DNA of 64,000 nt, taken from the NCBI GenBank assembly GCA_022496805.1, contig CM040085.1, positions 31,277,811-31,341,810 of the forward strand. The letters run 5' to 3'. The notes beneath the pieces were generated by a model, which saw nothing but the letters and a program-made list of their open reading frames with translations, ran no database searches and had not been told where the DNA came from. The translations under genes were made by a program, and so were the position numbers. Source of the stretch: Pohlia nutans (Eukaryota > Streptophyta > Bryopsida > Bryales > Mniaceae). Shown here piece after piece: positions 46,193 through 58,419 of this stretch (the stretch's first letter is position 1; each line of letters opens with the position of its first letter).

Positions 46193-49100
46193 CTACTTTT
46201 TAGCGAAAGGGTGGGTCAAGATCCCACTTTCAAGGACCAGTTTGACTTCGTTGAAGCTGAACGTTGGCGCGTGGATGAACATGTCAACCCAGGGATCGAG
46301 ATGGCAGACCTTCAAGAAGATGAAGTACACATGCTTGCAATATGAGAATTGGCGATTCCCACGGAACTTTGTCATTGTCTTCTTGAATGCAGGGCAGCTG
46401 CAGCCTGGTAGAGAGCTAATTGTGATCTGATACTGCTTTACATCTAGTGGCGTTCCCGAGTCTAGAGCGATGATGCAGCCATGGCCAGGGTGAGGAATCA
46501 TTGTCACAGCATGGAGTTGAGCTTTGAGGGACTCTGAAGAGCCCAAAGCCAGCCTCTGCTGCGGATTTGGACGACTAGCAGTTCGCTTGACGATCTTCCC
46601 TTCTCTTTTTCTAGGATACCTATCCGCGTCTGCAGGTACGGGCACGGTGTCCAGATTTGCAGGAGGCTTTGCTGTGGAAAACAACCTTCTTGGAGAGACA
46701 GGCACTTTCTGCGGTAGTTGGAACCCAGCGGCTTCAAGGGCAAGGATCTCACTTTGCTTAAGGTTTGTTCCAAGCTTCACTGGCCAGACATTAGGAATGC
46801 TGGGCCTCTCTTGCTCCTTAGAGTACGGAACTACCCATTTCCGCCTTGTACCTTTGACACACCTTTCGATATCGTCCGAGCAGAAGAAAAATTCTGAAGA
46901 CTCTTGTACGTTCTTCCTAGTGTTGTGCCATAGACCGGTGTACGTAGGGGCGGGGGTGGGTTTCGCACCCCTCACAATTCTCTCTAGACACTTCTTCTTT
47001 GTAACAGCTCTTTGGGCCCAACAACACTTAGCTGAAGTCTTTGGCAACCAAGCAATGTGCCACTCCTTCACGTTAACTCTGGTCTCCTCAACACTAGACA
47101 CGTGACGAACCCGTCCTTGACTACGGGGAGAAGGAACTGCGTCGTCGGCTTGTGGTGAAGAAGGTGCAACTTCGAGGACGTTGGATTCATCTTCCTCAGC
47201 TATCACTGACATGTGAGCGGTGCACACCTTGGTTGTTCTACCACAGCCACGAGGATGCGAGAAGTTTACCTTATCCGGCCTGTGTGACTCATCATCAGCT
47301 CCAAGTGGCAAATCCACCCTGCGCTTCATGGAGCCAAACATTTCCTCTCCAGCCATGTGAGGATCACGTGTACAGAACTCGTCCGCCCCAGGCATGTCGA
47401 GCATGGGGTCCTTGAGGACCTTGGGGTCACCTGTTTTTTGAACCCTACGCTGAGCCATGCGAAGCTTCAGCTCTTGTTTGCTTGGTCCAGTCCCCCCTAC
47501 ATCGCCCTTCAAATACTGGTAGTAATTGACGACTTGCAGAAAAGCCCGGATGTAGTCATCAACTGTAGCAACATAGAGATCACCACCGTTGTTGCCGGAC
47601 GCTTGAAGCCACTTGTTGTGGACAGTCTCTGCAAGATTGCACGACGGCATCTCTGCAAGTTCGTCCTCTGAGAACATCTGAAGAAGTCATGTGAAGAGAA
47701 GTTAGCCAAAATTGGTGGTCGGGTCCGACTCATGAGTAGACTGTAAGGGCATGGAGCTGAAGAAGACATGTGAAGAGAAGTTAGCCAAAATTGGTGTGCG
47801 GACCCGACGCATGAGTAGACTGTAAGGGCATGGAGCTGAAGAAGTCATGTGAAGAGAAGTTAGCCAAAATTGGTGTGCGGATCCGACGCATGAATAGACT
47901 GTAAGGGCATAGAGCATGCAACAAAGGACGTGTGTACTCACCCCGACCATAAATCCTCCCCATTGGCGATAACGGAAGTGCCAAAATGCCAGCCGCAACT
48001 CAAGTTTGTTCAAGGCTGACTCGGTCACAGCCCCGGCGGATACCCACCATGCTTTAAGTCCTTGATACAATCTCTCAGCCTCGGCCATTGTTTGAGCCTT
48101 CCTGTATTGGTGACACATCTGCTTGTGTTGGTCCCAGAGATCTTCAGCGATGTATTTCTCAGTATGCTTCACCATGGACTGGGTCCAGTGAAATTGACAA
48201 GTCCTCTCACGGTCGTCCATACGTTCCTCCTTGTTGCCGGACCCATAGACAACCCGGACGGCGTTCCAATTGGCTTGGGCACTGTCTGCCATGAAGCCCT
48301 TGAAGTTTGGCATGTCAATACCATGTCGCTTCATCACGGCGTTGAGATTCTTCCAGAAGACCATTTGGGCTTCAATGTCCTCCGACTGCATGTCGCAGCA
48401 AGCAATAGTCATGACACGGCAATAAGTGGAGTCATAGACATGGCAAGCCATCGTTGTCCACTGCTTGACTCGTTTTACATGATAAAACATCAGCCAGGCA
48501 TTCTCAAGATCACCAATGGGTTGCATCCGCTTCACTAGGTCCACCCCACTGCCGGGGCCCACTTTAGACATCTTGAAGACGTACACCTTGTCCAGCTCAG
48601 AACCTTGGCCAGGGAACATATTCATTTGAACAAAAGCCCAGTTGCTAAGGCCTCGCAACCTAGTGATGCTGTCCATGACACCGTACCTCCTCAAGTACCT
48701 GAAGGTGACAACCTTATTTCGAATATTTGGTGAAGCCATGTCTTTGCATCGATCCAGCACCGGAACTAGTTCCTCAAAGCTCAACGTCTTGGGCGGATCG
48801 TCCTCGGACCTCAACAAGTAGCCTCCGATGAGAGTCTTGCTTGCCTCTAATACCACTGCACTCTTTGTCGCTTGCGGAGTCTTCTCAACCTAATCTCCAA
48901 TTAGACTGCTGATTTCGACTTTGGTGTCCCTATAGTCACCAACCTTAACAGGATGCTCGTGAGATCCAAGGTGGATGCAAACACAAGTTCTGTTACGCTT
49001 GCCGGACACATAGTAGATCTTTGCTCCACAAGTGGCAAGACAGGAGGGCGGTTCCTTACACACCTTGCACACCACGGTCGAACCTCAAGGAGGACCCTGG

Positions 49101-50106
49101 CCCACAGCAAACGCTTGCAATGTGAATCCATCAAACTCAGTCTCGTTCACTTCATAGATGCGATGTTCACGTCTAAGGTAGTCGCACTCCTTGTTTTCAC
49201 ATCGCAGGTGCCCTACACAGCTCGAGGATCGAAATGAGAGACCCATGTCATTGTAATGTTGGTTGTGATGGTCTTGGTCCATACATGGCCATCGTAGCGC
49301 TTATCCATTCTTTGCATAGACTTTGCCTGCGAACGAGAGGCGGATGCTTCAGCAGGAGGCAACTCAAACATGACGTCACCGTTGAACGTTGAAGGCAAGT
49401 ACATGACTCTCTCATGTCTAATGGAGCTATAATCGATCTTCTTCAGGACGTTCTTCTTCCCTGGCATGAGGGGAAGCTTCTTCAGACATGTAACGACACT
49501 ATCGCACTCATTAGAACCCGGTGGTGGGGAAGAACGAGAATTTGGAAACACTACTACGGGGGACTTTGACTGTACGGGAGGGTTAGACGAGGTAGAGACA
49601 AAACGAGTGGTTTTTGGAGGACTACTGTCTTCATCTGATGAGAGGGTAATGATGGGATTGATAGTTCCTGTCTCGACCTCAATATTTTCAAGATGAGGAG
49701 TCTCTAATCCAGGCTCGACCTTGACAGTTACATTGGAAGGAAGGGGGTTCTGAACGGTGCAAGTTGACGAACGACAAGGGGTTAGGATTTCTGTAGATGC
49801 AGCCATTTGGGAATCCGTCAACCCATAGACTCTATACCTTCCTGCAGCGAGCCTCCAACTTCTACAATTACTCTCGTCAGAAATTGATAACTGACCAACT
49901 GTGTGACTCAGCTCAGACGTGAGGTCATCAAAAATCTCTTCCTCAACACTAATACTGTCTTCCTGGAAATTAAACCGAAGACTCAAACGCTGACACGACA
50001 CTGAAGCATATCCTTCCTGGTCTACAAGAAATGTGAGTGGGAGACCCAAGCCATGAGCTCGGAGCACGACCATATCTGGCGCACCAAGTAGGGCTGGAAG
50101 AGGCAT
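46193..50106 (-). pseudogene. MULE transposase with SWIM finger (element 3, decayed)
   Basis: Two exons: 50106-47942 and 47677-46193. The start ATG at 50106 is the first in frame and aligns with element 2. The product parallels element 2: VKVEP and IITLSSDED (sumoylation-like and SIM-like), the zinc region CVGHLRCENKECDY and CKVCKEPPSC, the DDE core around LMFYHVKRVKQWTT (the first Asp position reads Tyr), GFMADSAQANW, CQFHW, and the SWIM finger GCSCPAF then YCKHVYF. Lesions: a one-base deletion near 49257-49260 shifts frame; TGA at 49085-49087; TAG at 48890-48892; and Tyr in place of the presumed first catalytic Asp. The second exon (about 495 residues with the SWIM finger) is fully open. 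Divergent to the ParB-methyltransferase gene, with a 531-bp gap between the two start codons. Confidence 0.85.
47684..47920. repeat. Three 78-bp tandem units in the transposase intron
   Basis: Each unit runs GAAGTTAGCCAAAATTGGTG, a CGG-CCGAC box, then ATGAGTAGACTGTAAGGGC. The first unit contains TCGGGTCCGAC, the core of the box repeated elsewhere in the element; the others read GCGGACCCGACG and GCGGATCCGACG. Confidence 0.85.
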
Positions 50107-50637
50107 GATGAGAGTAGAGAGCGCGCAACTAGACGAGGCTGATGGTGATTTGATAGTAGTCAGGTGACAATGGGTGAATGGATCTCTTTATTGGATCCAA
50201 GTTCTGACGAATGGAAGCATTGTCAACGAGGAATTGGCGGCATTCCAGAATTATTGGAGCAACCGTAAAATTAATGAGCAACGGTCACTGTTGAACTGGC
50301 ATGGCAGAAGTAGATAGATCTCATCCGAAATGTGAATGACGAGATTAACTATAGCCCAAGATTAGAACTTAATAATTACATGGCGCCAAGTTGTGCGACC
50401 ATTGAAGGATTGTGACTGGCATGCATAAGAAGATGGGAAGAAATCGGAAGTAGATAGATCTCAGCCGAAATGTGAATGACGAGATTAACAATAGCCCAAG
50501 ATTAGAACTTAATAATTACATGGCGCCAAGTTGTGCGACCATTGAAGGATTGTGACAGGCATGCATAAGATGGGAAGAAATCGGAATTCTCAAAATGTGA
50601 GTGCAAGTGGTAGCTAGTGAAAGAGGGAGCTTCTCAG
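50107..50637. promoter_or_regulatory. Divergent intergenic region of element 3 with 140-bp tandem duplication
   Basis: Separates the two divergent start codons. A 140-bp unit is present twice (about 50307-50446 and 50447-50586), both with TAGATAGATCTCA, AACTTAATAATTACATGGCG and TGTGCGACCATTGAAGG. The duplicated block probably carries promoter or enhancer sequence. No TATA box is clear. Confidence 0.6.
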
Positions 50638-51025
50638 ATGCATAACGTCTCACCATGTGAAGGTGCGACACCTTCAATTGCTAAGACGAGGAAAAGGGGA
50701 AAGCTCCTATTCTCAAGTGCGAAGCAGCTCAAGCGCTCTAGGATGAGAAATGCAGAGAGTAGGGATAGACGTTATGCTAACTTGAGGGGCACCATCAAGA
50801 CATTAACATCCGAATTCGCCAAACTTCCAGTGGAGACCGTGCATCGCCCTTCAGTAGAGCAAGAAGACAATATACCATCCCAGTCCAATTGTGAGACAAA
50901 GGTGCAGCTCTCGGTGGACTTTAGTGTTCCTCACGACAATCAGGTACACTCTTTCACCACCCTATCACTTGCATCCAACACTTTTTTTCTTTAGGATATC
51001 AAAACTTCCACTTGGAATTTTGAAG

Positions 51026-51150
51026 GGGCAGCGTATTTGGGCAAGGGGCAGCATTTTTTGGTAAGGACATCGTTTTTGAACAAGGGCAGCGTTTTTGGGC
51101 AAGGGCAGCGTACACGGGCAAGGGCAGCGTCCTCGGACAAGGGGCAGCCA
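51026..51150. repeat. GGGCAGCG minisatellite
   Basis: About six units of roughly 20 bp (GGGCAGCGT..TTGGGCAAG) within intron 1 of the element 3 ParB-methyltransferase gene. Confidence 0.8.
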
Positions 51151-51300
51151 TTGGCCACTTGAACCCTAAACACCCAGACCTCCCTTATATATTTCCAGTG
51201 GCCTCATTGTTGCTTGTGTGCAGAGTCTTCCGCCAGCATCACGGAGCGCGTGGCCACGCTTCTGCGACCAGGTAGGGTTTCGTGATTCGACTTTAATCCT

Positions 51301-51490
51301 CTTGTTTGATGCTGCTCGTTCCATTCACTTGCTTGATGCTGCTCGTCCCAATCTTCTGATCGTCTGCTCGTCCCAATCTTCTGATCTTCTGCTCGTCCCA
51401 ATCACTTGTTTGATGCTGCTCGTCCCAATCACTTGTTTGTTGATGCTCGTTTGTTTGATGCTGCTCGTCCCAATCTTCTGATCACTCGTG
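51301..51490. repeat. GATGCTGCTCGTCCCAATC minisatellite
   Basis: Around seven degenerate units of about 20-30 bp in the same intron. Confidence 0.8.
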
Positions 51491-51949
51491 CGCTCTTCAT
51501 TCCAGTTGCTCGCTTCCTCAACTGCTGCGTGTCAGGTTCTGACTTGCACCCTTTCTCAATTGCATGATTGTCCATTCAGGTGCTCTCTTTCTCATTGGAA
51601 TCCTCGTGTGCTCATTGAATGCGTTGAAGTGGTCATTGAATGCTCGCCATCCCATTTTTAGGGCATTCCCCAACCTCTGACTGATGTACTTGATTCAGGA
51701 TTCAGTGGCCCAGGTACTGCCACTACGAGTGAGCTCTCCATCGACCTTCATCAACCCTAGCTTTCAGGTGTGGATTGAAATTCTTGCTCATAGTTCTCAT
51801 TGAATCAATTGTGTGCGTTGTATAATCAGTTCTTGCAACTCTTAGAATAAACTTTGAACCAAGGACTCAGACTAGGCATGTGGCGTTCAGAACTGTAAAT
51901 GTGGTGTGCATATCCCTTGAATGTGGCATTCAAAACCCTAAATTTTGCG
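51491..51949. other. Unique intron sequence
   Basis: No gene or strong repeat. It leads into the main array. Confidence 0.5.
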
Positions 51950-53640
51950 TAGATGAATCATGCATGTTAAAGTTAAGCGAGACAAAACTATGTTTAGGAG
52001 TAATGGAGTAGTGACTAGTAGTGGGCAGATATAGGGTAGGGTTGCGAGTATTGGGGGAGTTGTGGGCGCAGTGACGAGTAATGGATGCAGTGGAGACGAG
52101 TTATGGGTGCAGTGACGAGTAGTGGAAGAGTAGTGATGAGTGGGCGTGTATGTGGGTGCAAGAAATGGGCTGTGGCGAGTAGAAGGCGAAGTGGGCGAGA
52201 AATGGGCAGTGAGTGGTATAGGACCAGTGGTGCGAGTATTGCAGGTGGCGAGTTGCATGGGCAAGGGCCAGTTAAGAGTATTGGAGGTGGCGAGTTACGT
52301 GGGCAAGGGCCAGTTAAGATTTCAGTGGTCGGATCCGACCCTTGGTGGGGGCTCTGAGTTGAATGAGTGCGAGGTGCGAGTTCCTAGCATACGGCCAGTT
52401 AGAAATCAGTGGTCTAGTAGTGGGCGAGTTGTGGTGCGTGATGCGAGTAGTGGGCGAGTAGTAGTGAGTGCTACGAGCGAGTACTGGTGAGTGTTGTGGG
52501 CGAGAATTGGTGGTGCGAGTAGTGAGCGAGTACAGGTGTGGGTAGTGGGCGAGTAGTGGTGCGAGTAGTATGCGAGTAGTGGTGCGAGTAGTATGCGAGT
52601 AGTATGCGAGTAGTATGCGAGTAGCATGCGAGTAGTATGCGAGTAGTATGGGTAGTGGTGCGAGTAGTATGGGTAGTGGTGCGAGTAGTATGCGAGTACT
52701 GGTGTGAATAGTGGGCGAGTACTAGTGACAAGTAATGGCTACGCGTACTGGTGACAGTAGTGGGTTGTGTAGTGGTGACGCGAAGTGGTGACAAGTAATG
52801 GGCAGTTGTGATTGGGTTCATGACTCGTGTTTGTGGTGCATGAAATGGGCTGTGGCGAGTAGTGGGCGTAGTGGGCGAGAAATGAACAGTGAGTGGTATA
52901 GGACCAGTGGTGCGAGTATTGGAGGTGGCGAGTTGCGTGGGCAAGGGCCAGTTAAGATTTCAGTGGTCGGGTCCGACCCTTGGTGGGGGCCTCGAGCAGA
53001 ATGTGTGGGTGGTGCGAGTTCTTAGAACCATGGCAGTTAGGAATCAATGGTCATGTAGTGGGCGAGTAGTGGTGACGCGTAGTGGAAGAGTGTTGGGCAG
53101 TGACGAGTAGTGGTTTAGGGTATTGGTGACCCGTAGTGGGCGAGAAATGGACCGAGTGACGAGTATTGGAGTATTGGAGGTGGCGAGTTGCGTGGGCAAG
53201 GGCCAGTTAAGATTTCAGTGGTCGGGTCCGACCCTTGGTGGGGGCCTCGAGCAGAATGTGTGGGTGGTGCGAGTTCTTAGCACAAGGGCAGTTAGGAATC
53301 AATGGTCAAGTAGTGGGCAAGTAGTGGTGACTCGTAATGGGGCAGTGGCGAGTAGTGGTTTAGGGTATTGTGCGAGTAATGGGCAGTTTGTGTAGTGATG
53401 CGAGTAATAGGCACTGACTAGTAGTGGTAACGAGTAGAAGTGAGTAATGGGCAGTGACGAGTAGTAGTTTGGGGTAGTGGCGACGCGTAGTGGGCGAGCA
53501 ATGGGCAATGACGAGTATAGGACCAATGGTGCGAGTGATGGTTTTGGCATATTGCGTGGCACGAGGGCCCGTTAGTTTTGAGTGGTCGGGTCCGACACTT
53601 GGTGGGGGCCGTGAGTTGAATGCGTGCGAGGTGCAAGTTC
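51950..53640. repeat. Tandem array I of element 3 (GCGAGTAGTGG words plus boxes)
   Basis: Degenerate repeats of GTGCGAGTAGTGG and GGGCAGTGACGAGTA with longer units of about 250-300 bp that each carry GGTCGGGTCCGACCCTTGG and GGCGAGTTGCGTGGGCAAGG. Boxes lie near 52326, 52966, 53220 and 53586. It occupies intron 1. Open frames on either strand are Thr/His/Tyr- or Ser/Gly-rich repeat translations. Confidence 0.9.
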
Positions 53641-55399
53641 CTAGCATACGGCCAGTTCTGACACTTGATGGGATTGAGTTATAATGTATTCCAGGTTGTT
53701 GAGATGAGGAGATCCAACGCTGCCGTGGTGAACAAGACTGGAGGACCCACATCCAGCACCACAGTTAGAGATTCTCAAAGCCAAGGGACCAGTTTCCAAG
53801 ACGCGATGGACGTTGAGGTAGTGCAAGCAACGCCCAATATTTCTGGAGAGGCAACGCGTGAGAACGAAAGACGTCAGCTCGTTCTACCTTATGATTCAAG
53901 TGAGAGTGGGGACTCTCAACCGGACGAAGGAACTGGCGGGTCGGGAGATGGTGAGGATGGCGGCTCTATTGGTGGTGAGGGAGGCACTCCGGGAGTTCCA
54001 GTTGGTGGTGGCTCTCAACCTTGTGACGGGAATGGCACTGCTAACAGTAACGTGGCAGCAGTTCCGAGTAGTGAGGGCACGGGGGAAGGCGTTGTGGAAT
54101 CCTCTGGTCCTTCACTGGAGACGCAAAGTGACGCTGCTGGCAGAGGTTTAGAGTCACTGCCCCACTTGGAGCGAGCACGTAGACAATTTATCGGACTCAC
54201 AAAGGCAGGGAATAACGTGCATGCTGGACTTATTCATGGAGACTTGCATGAGCTCATTGAGAAAATGAGAAAAAAGCCTTACTCTAAGGCTATCCTGAAA
54301 ATTCCACTTTGTCGAATGATTCACATGCCAATGGTAAGACCAACACTTCGTTGTGATGTAGTGAAGCTGATGGGCGCTTTTCGCTATGGCTATAAGCCAA
54401 ATTCAGCTGCCATGTATGTGTCTATTACCAATGACCAGGGTGAGGATCGCTTCGTAAATCAAGAAGATATCGACCAATGGAACCCATATTGGGTTCTAGA
54501 GAACGAAGCATTTGAGGAGAGGCTAAAATCTGATCCTGACCTCCAGTGCTTGAGTGGCTCAATGTTCTATGTTTATGATGGGAACCATAGACTTTTGGCG
54601 TGGAAGGAGGTGATCGAGACTCTTCATGCCAATGACCAGCAATGGTACACAAAGAACGGAAATCCAGAGTGTGTTGTACTCGATACCGCTGGAGGCCGTG
54701 GAGATATTCTGAGTGCCATGCACAACATAAACTCGTAAGTCACGACATCAATTGGATGGTTACAATAAGTTGTTTGAATGTTGTTGAATTTGTTGTGTAT
54801 TAGAATTTGGATTGAGGTCACTTGAAATGGCATGTGCAGTTCTAACCAAACGGCTCACGTGAAGACAAGTTTGGTTCATATTCTTCACTGAATTCAAAAG
54901 TATGGATCATATGACTTAGAGTACTATAAGCCCATGCTTTCAACAGAGCAATTCAAGTCGTGCCAAACAAAATCGATTAAGACTTGGTACCCACTTACAA
55001 GGGACTTGATGGTGAACTTCATCTTCAGCGTAAGTTAGACTCCTCTATATCTTCATTATCTTTGCATTTCTAGTTTAATGTACTTCATGCAATGGTTGAG
55101 TTTTGACCGCTGGCATGATGCTACAGGATGAGATTGTCCAGGTTGCTAACGAGGCTGGGCAGATGTACTGGGAAGAAGTGGAGGAGAGCATCCAGAGCGA
55201 CGTTGGTCTCCAAGAATATGTTGACAAGGCCATCTCCAAAAAGAAAGAGGAGCTCTTCAATATGTTCGCCAAAGCGCAAGCAGTTGCTAATCCAGCACAC
55301 AGCCTCGGCTTCCTGGAGCAGGTGAGTGTGGAAATTAATTGCAATCGATGTACACTTTCAAGTGGCAGTGTAATGTGCGTGGTGCGTATAGAACCCTAA

Positions 55400-57920
55400 A
55401 CATGTTTGATAAAGAATCAGGGGTCGGGTCCGACCTTCAATTTTGAGCTTGTTGTGTCCTAAGGGCAATCAAGAACATGCTTGAAAGAGCCTGGTTTGTT
55501 CTAAGAACAGTCAAGAACATGAGTGTTCTAAGCGCTGTATGATACCGTGGTACTTGATTGCGTTTTTGAGCAGAGTCTGTGGGTCGTGTGATATGCGTTG
55601 CACAAGGGTTAGTTAGGCATCAAAGGTCGGGTCCGACACTTGGCTTCGTCCTTCACTAGAATGTGTGTGGTGCAAGAAATCGGAGTTATGGGCGGTGGTA
55701 ACAAGTAGTCGTGCGAGTAATGGTGACGCTTAGTAAGGCGAGTAATAGGCAGTGTAGTGGGCAGTGGTGCCATTAATGGACAGTGACAAGTAGTGGTGAC
55801 GCGTAGTGGTGCGCGTGATGGTGCAAGGAATGGGCAGGGACAAGTAGTGGTGACGCGTAGAGGGCGAGTAATGGGCAGTGACGAGTGAGGCCGACTCGTA
55901 GTGCTGACTCGTAGTGGTGAAGCGTAGTAGGCCAGTAATGGGCAGTGACGAGTAGTGGAGGAGTAGTGGGCAAGTAATGGTTTTGGCGAGTTGCATAGCA
56001 CAAGGGCCAATTGACAATCATGGGTCGGGTCCGACACCTGGTTTTGACCTTCATTAAAATATGTGCGTGGTGCGAGTTGTGTGGCACTCGGGTCAGTTAG
56101 GAATCATAGGTCGGGTCCGACATTTGGTTTTGTCATTCAGTAGAATGTGTGGGTGGTGCGAGTTTGTACAAGAGGGGCGAGTTAGGAATCAGTGGTCGGC
56201 TCCGACACTTGGTTGCGTCCCGAAGCAGAATGAGTGTGGTTCGCGAAATGGGCTGGGTCGAGTTGTGGGGACGCGAAGTGGTGACGCGTACTGGTGACGC
56301 GTACTGGGCGAGTAATGGGCAGTGACGAGTAGTGGGCGAGTATAGGGCCTGTAGTGCAACCAGAGTCTGGGGGCGGTGCGTTGCACGAGGGCCAGCTTGG
56401 GATCAGTGGTCGGGTCCGACACTTGGTTGGGACCTTGTGTGAAATGCCTGTTTGATACTTGTTTGCGTAGCACAAGGCCAGTGGATGGGTCCGACACTTG
56501 GTTGCGTAGCATGAGGGCCAGCTTGGGATCAGTGGTCGGGTCCGACATTTGGTTGGGACCTTGTGTGAAATGCCTGTTTGATACTTGTTTGCGTAGCACA
56601 AGGCCAGTGGACGGGTCCGACGCTTGGTTGCGTAGCACGAGTGACAGTTTGGAATCAATAGTCGGATCCGTAGCTTGGTTGCGTGATTGAGTTGAGTGTG
56701 CGTGTGGTGATGACTTGCGTAGCACGAGGGACAGTTTGGAATCAATGGTCGGATCCGTAGCTTGGTTGCGTGATTGAGCTGAGTGTGCGTGTGGTGATGA
56801 CTTGCGTAGCACGAAAGACTGTTGGGAATCAATGGAAGGATCCGTAGCTTGGTTGCGTGATTGAGTGAGTGTGCTTGTGGTGATGAGCTGCGTAGCACGA
56901 GGGACTGTTGGGAATCAACGGAAGGATCCGTAGCTTGGTTGCGTGATTGAGTGATTCTGCGTGTGGTGATGAGCTGCGTAGCACGAGGGACTGTTGGGAA
57001 TCAATGGAAGGATCCGTAGCTTGGTTGCGTGATTGAGCTGAGTATGCGTGTTCACTGCTCATTACTCGCACTTGGGACAGTTTGGAATCAATGGTCGGGT
57101 CCGAAGCTTGGTTGTGACCTCCAATTGGATGTGTGTGGTACAAGAGATGGGCAGTGACGATAGGCAGCGGGAGTAATGGTGACGCGTAGTGGGCGAGTAA
57201 TTGGCAGTGACGAGTAGTGGTTTGAGTAAAGGACCAGTAGTAGGCGAGTAGTGTAGGAGTAGTAGGCGAGTAGTGGTTTTGGCAAGTTGCGTAGCACAAG
57301 GGCCAATTAGAAATCATGGATCGGGTCCGACACTTGGTTACGTCTTTGAGCAAAGTGAGTGTTGTTGAAGAATTGGACAGTGTGGAGTCGTGGTGACGCG
57401 AAGTGGTGACGCATAGTGGGCGAGTAATGGGTAGCGACAGGTATTGGTGGCACGTAGTGGTGACGCGTAGTGGGCGAGTGATGGGTAGTGACGCGTAGTG
57501 GTGACGCGCAGTTGGCGAGTAGAGGGCAGTGACGAGTAGTGGGCGAGTATGGGAAGTGAAGTGGAGACACGTAATGGGAAGTGAAGTGGTTACGTGTAGT
57601 GGTGAAGTGCAGTGGTGTCGAGTGGTGGAAATTGGACTAAGGGGCAGTTGTGGGTGGTGCGAGTAAAGACCAGTTGTGGGTGGTGCAAGTAATGGGCAGT
57701 GGTGAGTGGTGCGAGTACTGGGCAGTGTACTGCTGCGAGGAATGGTGACGCGTAGTGGTTCGAGTAATGGCAGTGCAATGAGCGAGTATTGGACCACTAA
57801 TGGACAGTGTAGTGGTGGGAGTCATGGGGATACGTACTGGTGGGAGTAATGGGGATGCGCACAGTTGGGAGTAATGGTGATGCGTAGTTATGGTATTCAT
57901 CAAGGTTGAGAGTTCTCCCC
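55400..57920. repeat. Tandem array II of element 3 (densest box cluster)
   Basis: Intron between exons 55127-55321 and 57933-58381. Contains roughly 16 boxes of the form TCGGGTCCGACACTTGG or degraded variants (GGATCCGTAGCTTGG), near 55421, 55628, 56026, 56111, 56194, 56410, 56488, 56536, 56614, 56662, 56744, 56838, 56924, 57006, 57093 and 57327, between GAGTAATGGGCAGTGACGAG repeats. Confidence 0.9.
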
Positions 57921-58419
57921 TTGGACGTGCAGATTGTTGAGCATTACAGTGCGCATGTTGCCGCAAAAGTCGAGATGACTTTGGAGAAATTGCAGATGCT
58001 GGCAACAGCAGCGGTGGAGTCAAAGTGTAAGGTGCGGTGGCTAAAATGGTGGAATAGTCCATCATTTGTTTGATCGGACCTCAGGTTTCCAAAGTCTCCT
58101 GCTGGTGAGGACACTCTAAAGAAGTGGATGGATCATGCTGCATTTTGGGCAGGGATAGAGGAGTCTGCGAATAGAGAGCTAGTTGCTTACCTAGCTCTAG
58201 TTGGTGGTGTTGATAGTTCTAAGGTTGTTGATAGTTTTGTGGACTACCTTGAGAACTGGCGGATTTGCCTTTGGGACAAGGCGTACAACACCCATTTTGG
58301 AGGCCCTGATGCGTATGCAAAATCCATGAGGTTTGACAAAGTCAAGGATGGTGACCTCATTGTGAAACGGCTCTGTCTAAGGTTAGTTCTACTCCCTCAC
58401 AAATGCGAATGATGTGTGC

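Noticed and set aside
47702..47941. Extension of the element 3 transposase first exon past the GTGAGT donor
   Set aside because: It reads through the tandem-repeat intron; element 2 has a donor at the same place and the next exon aligns after the AG.
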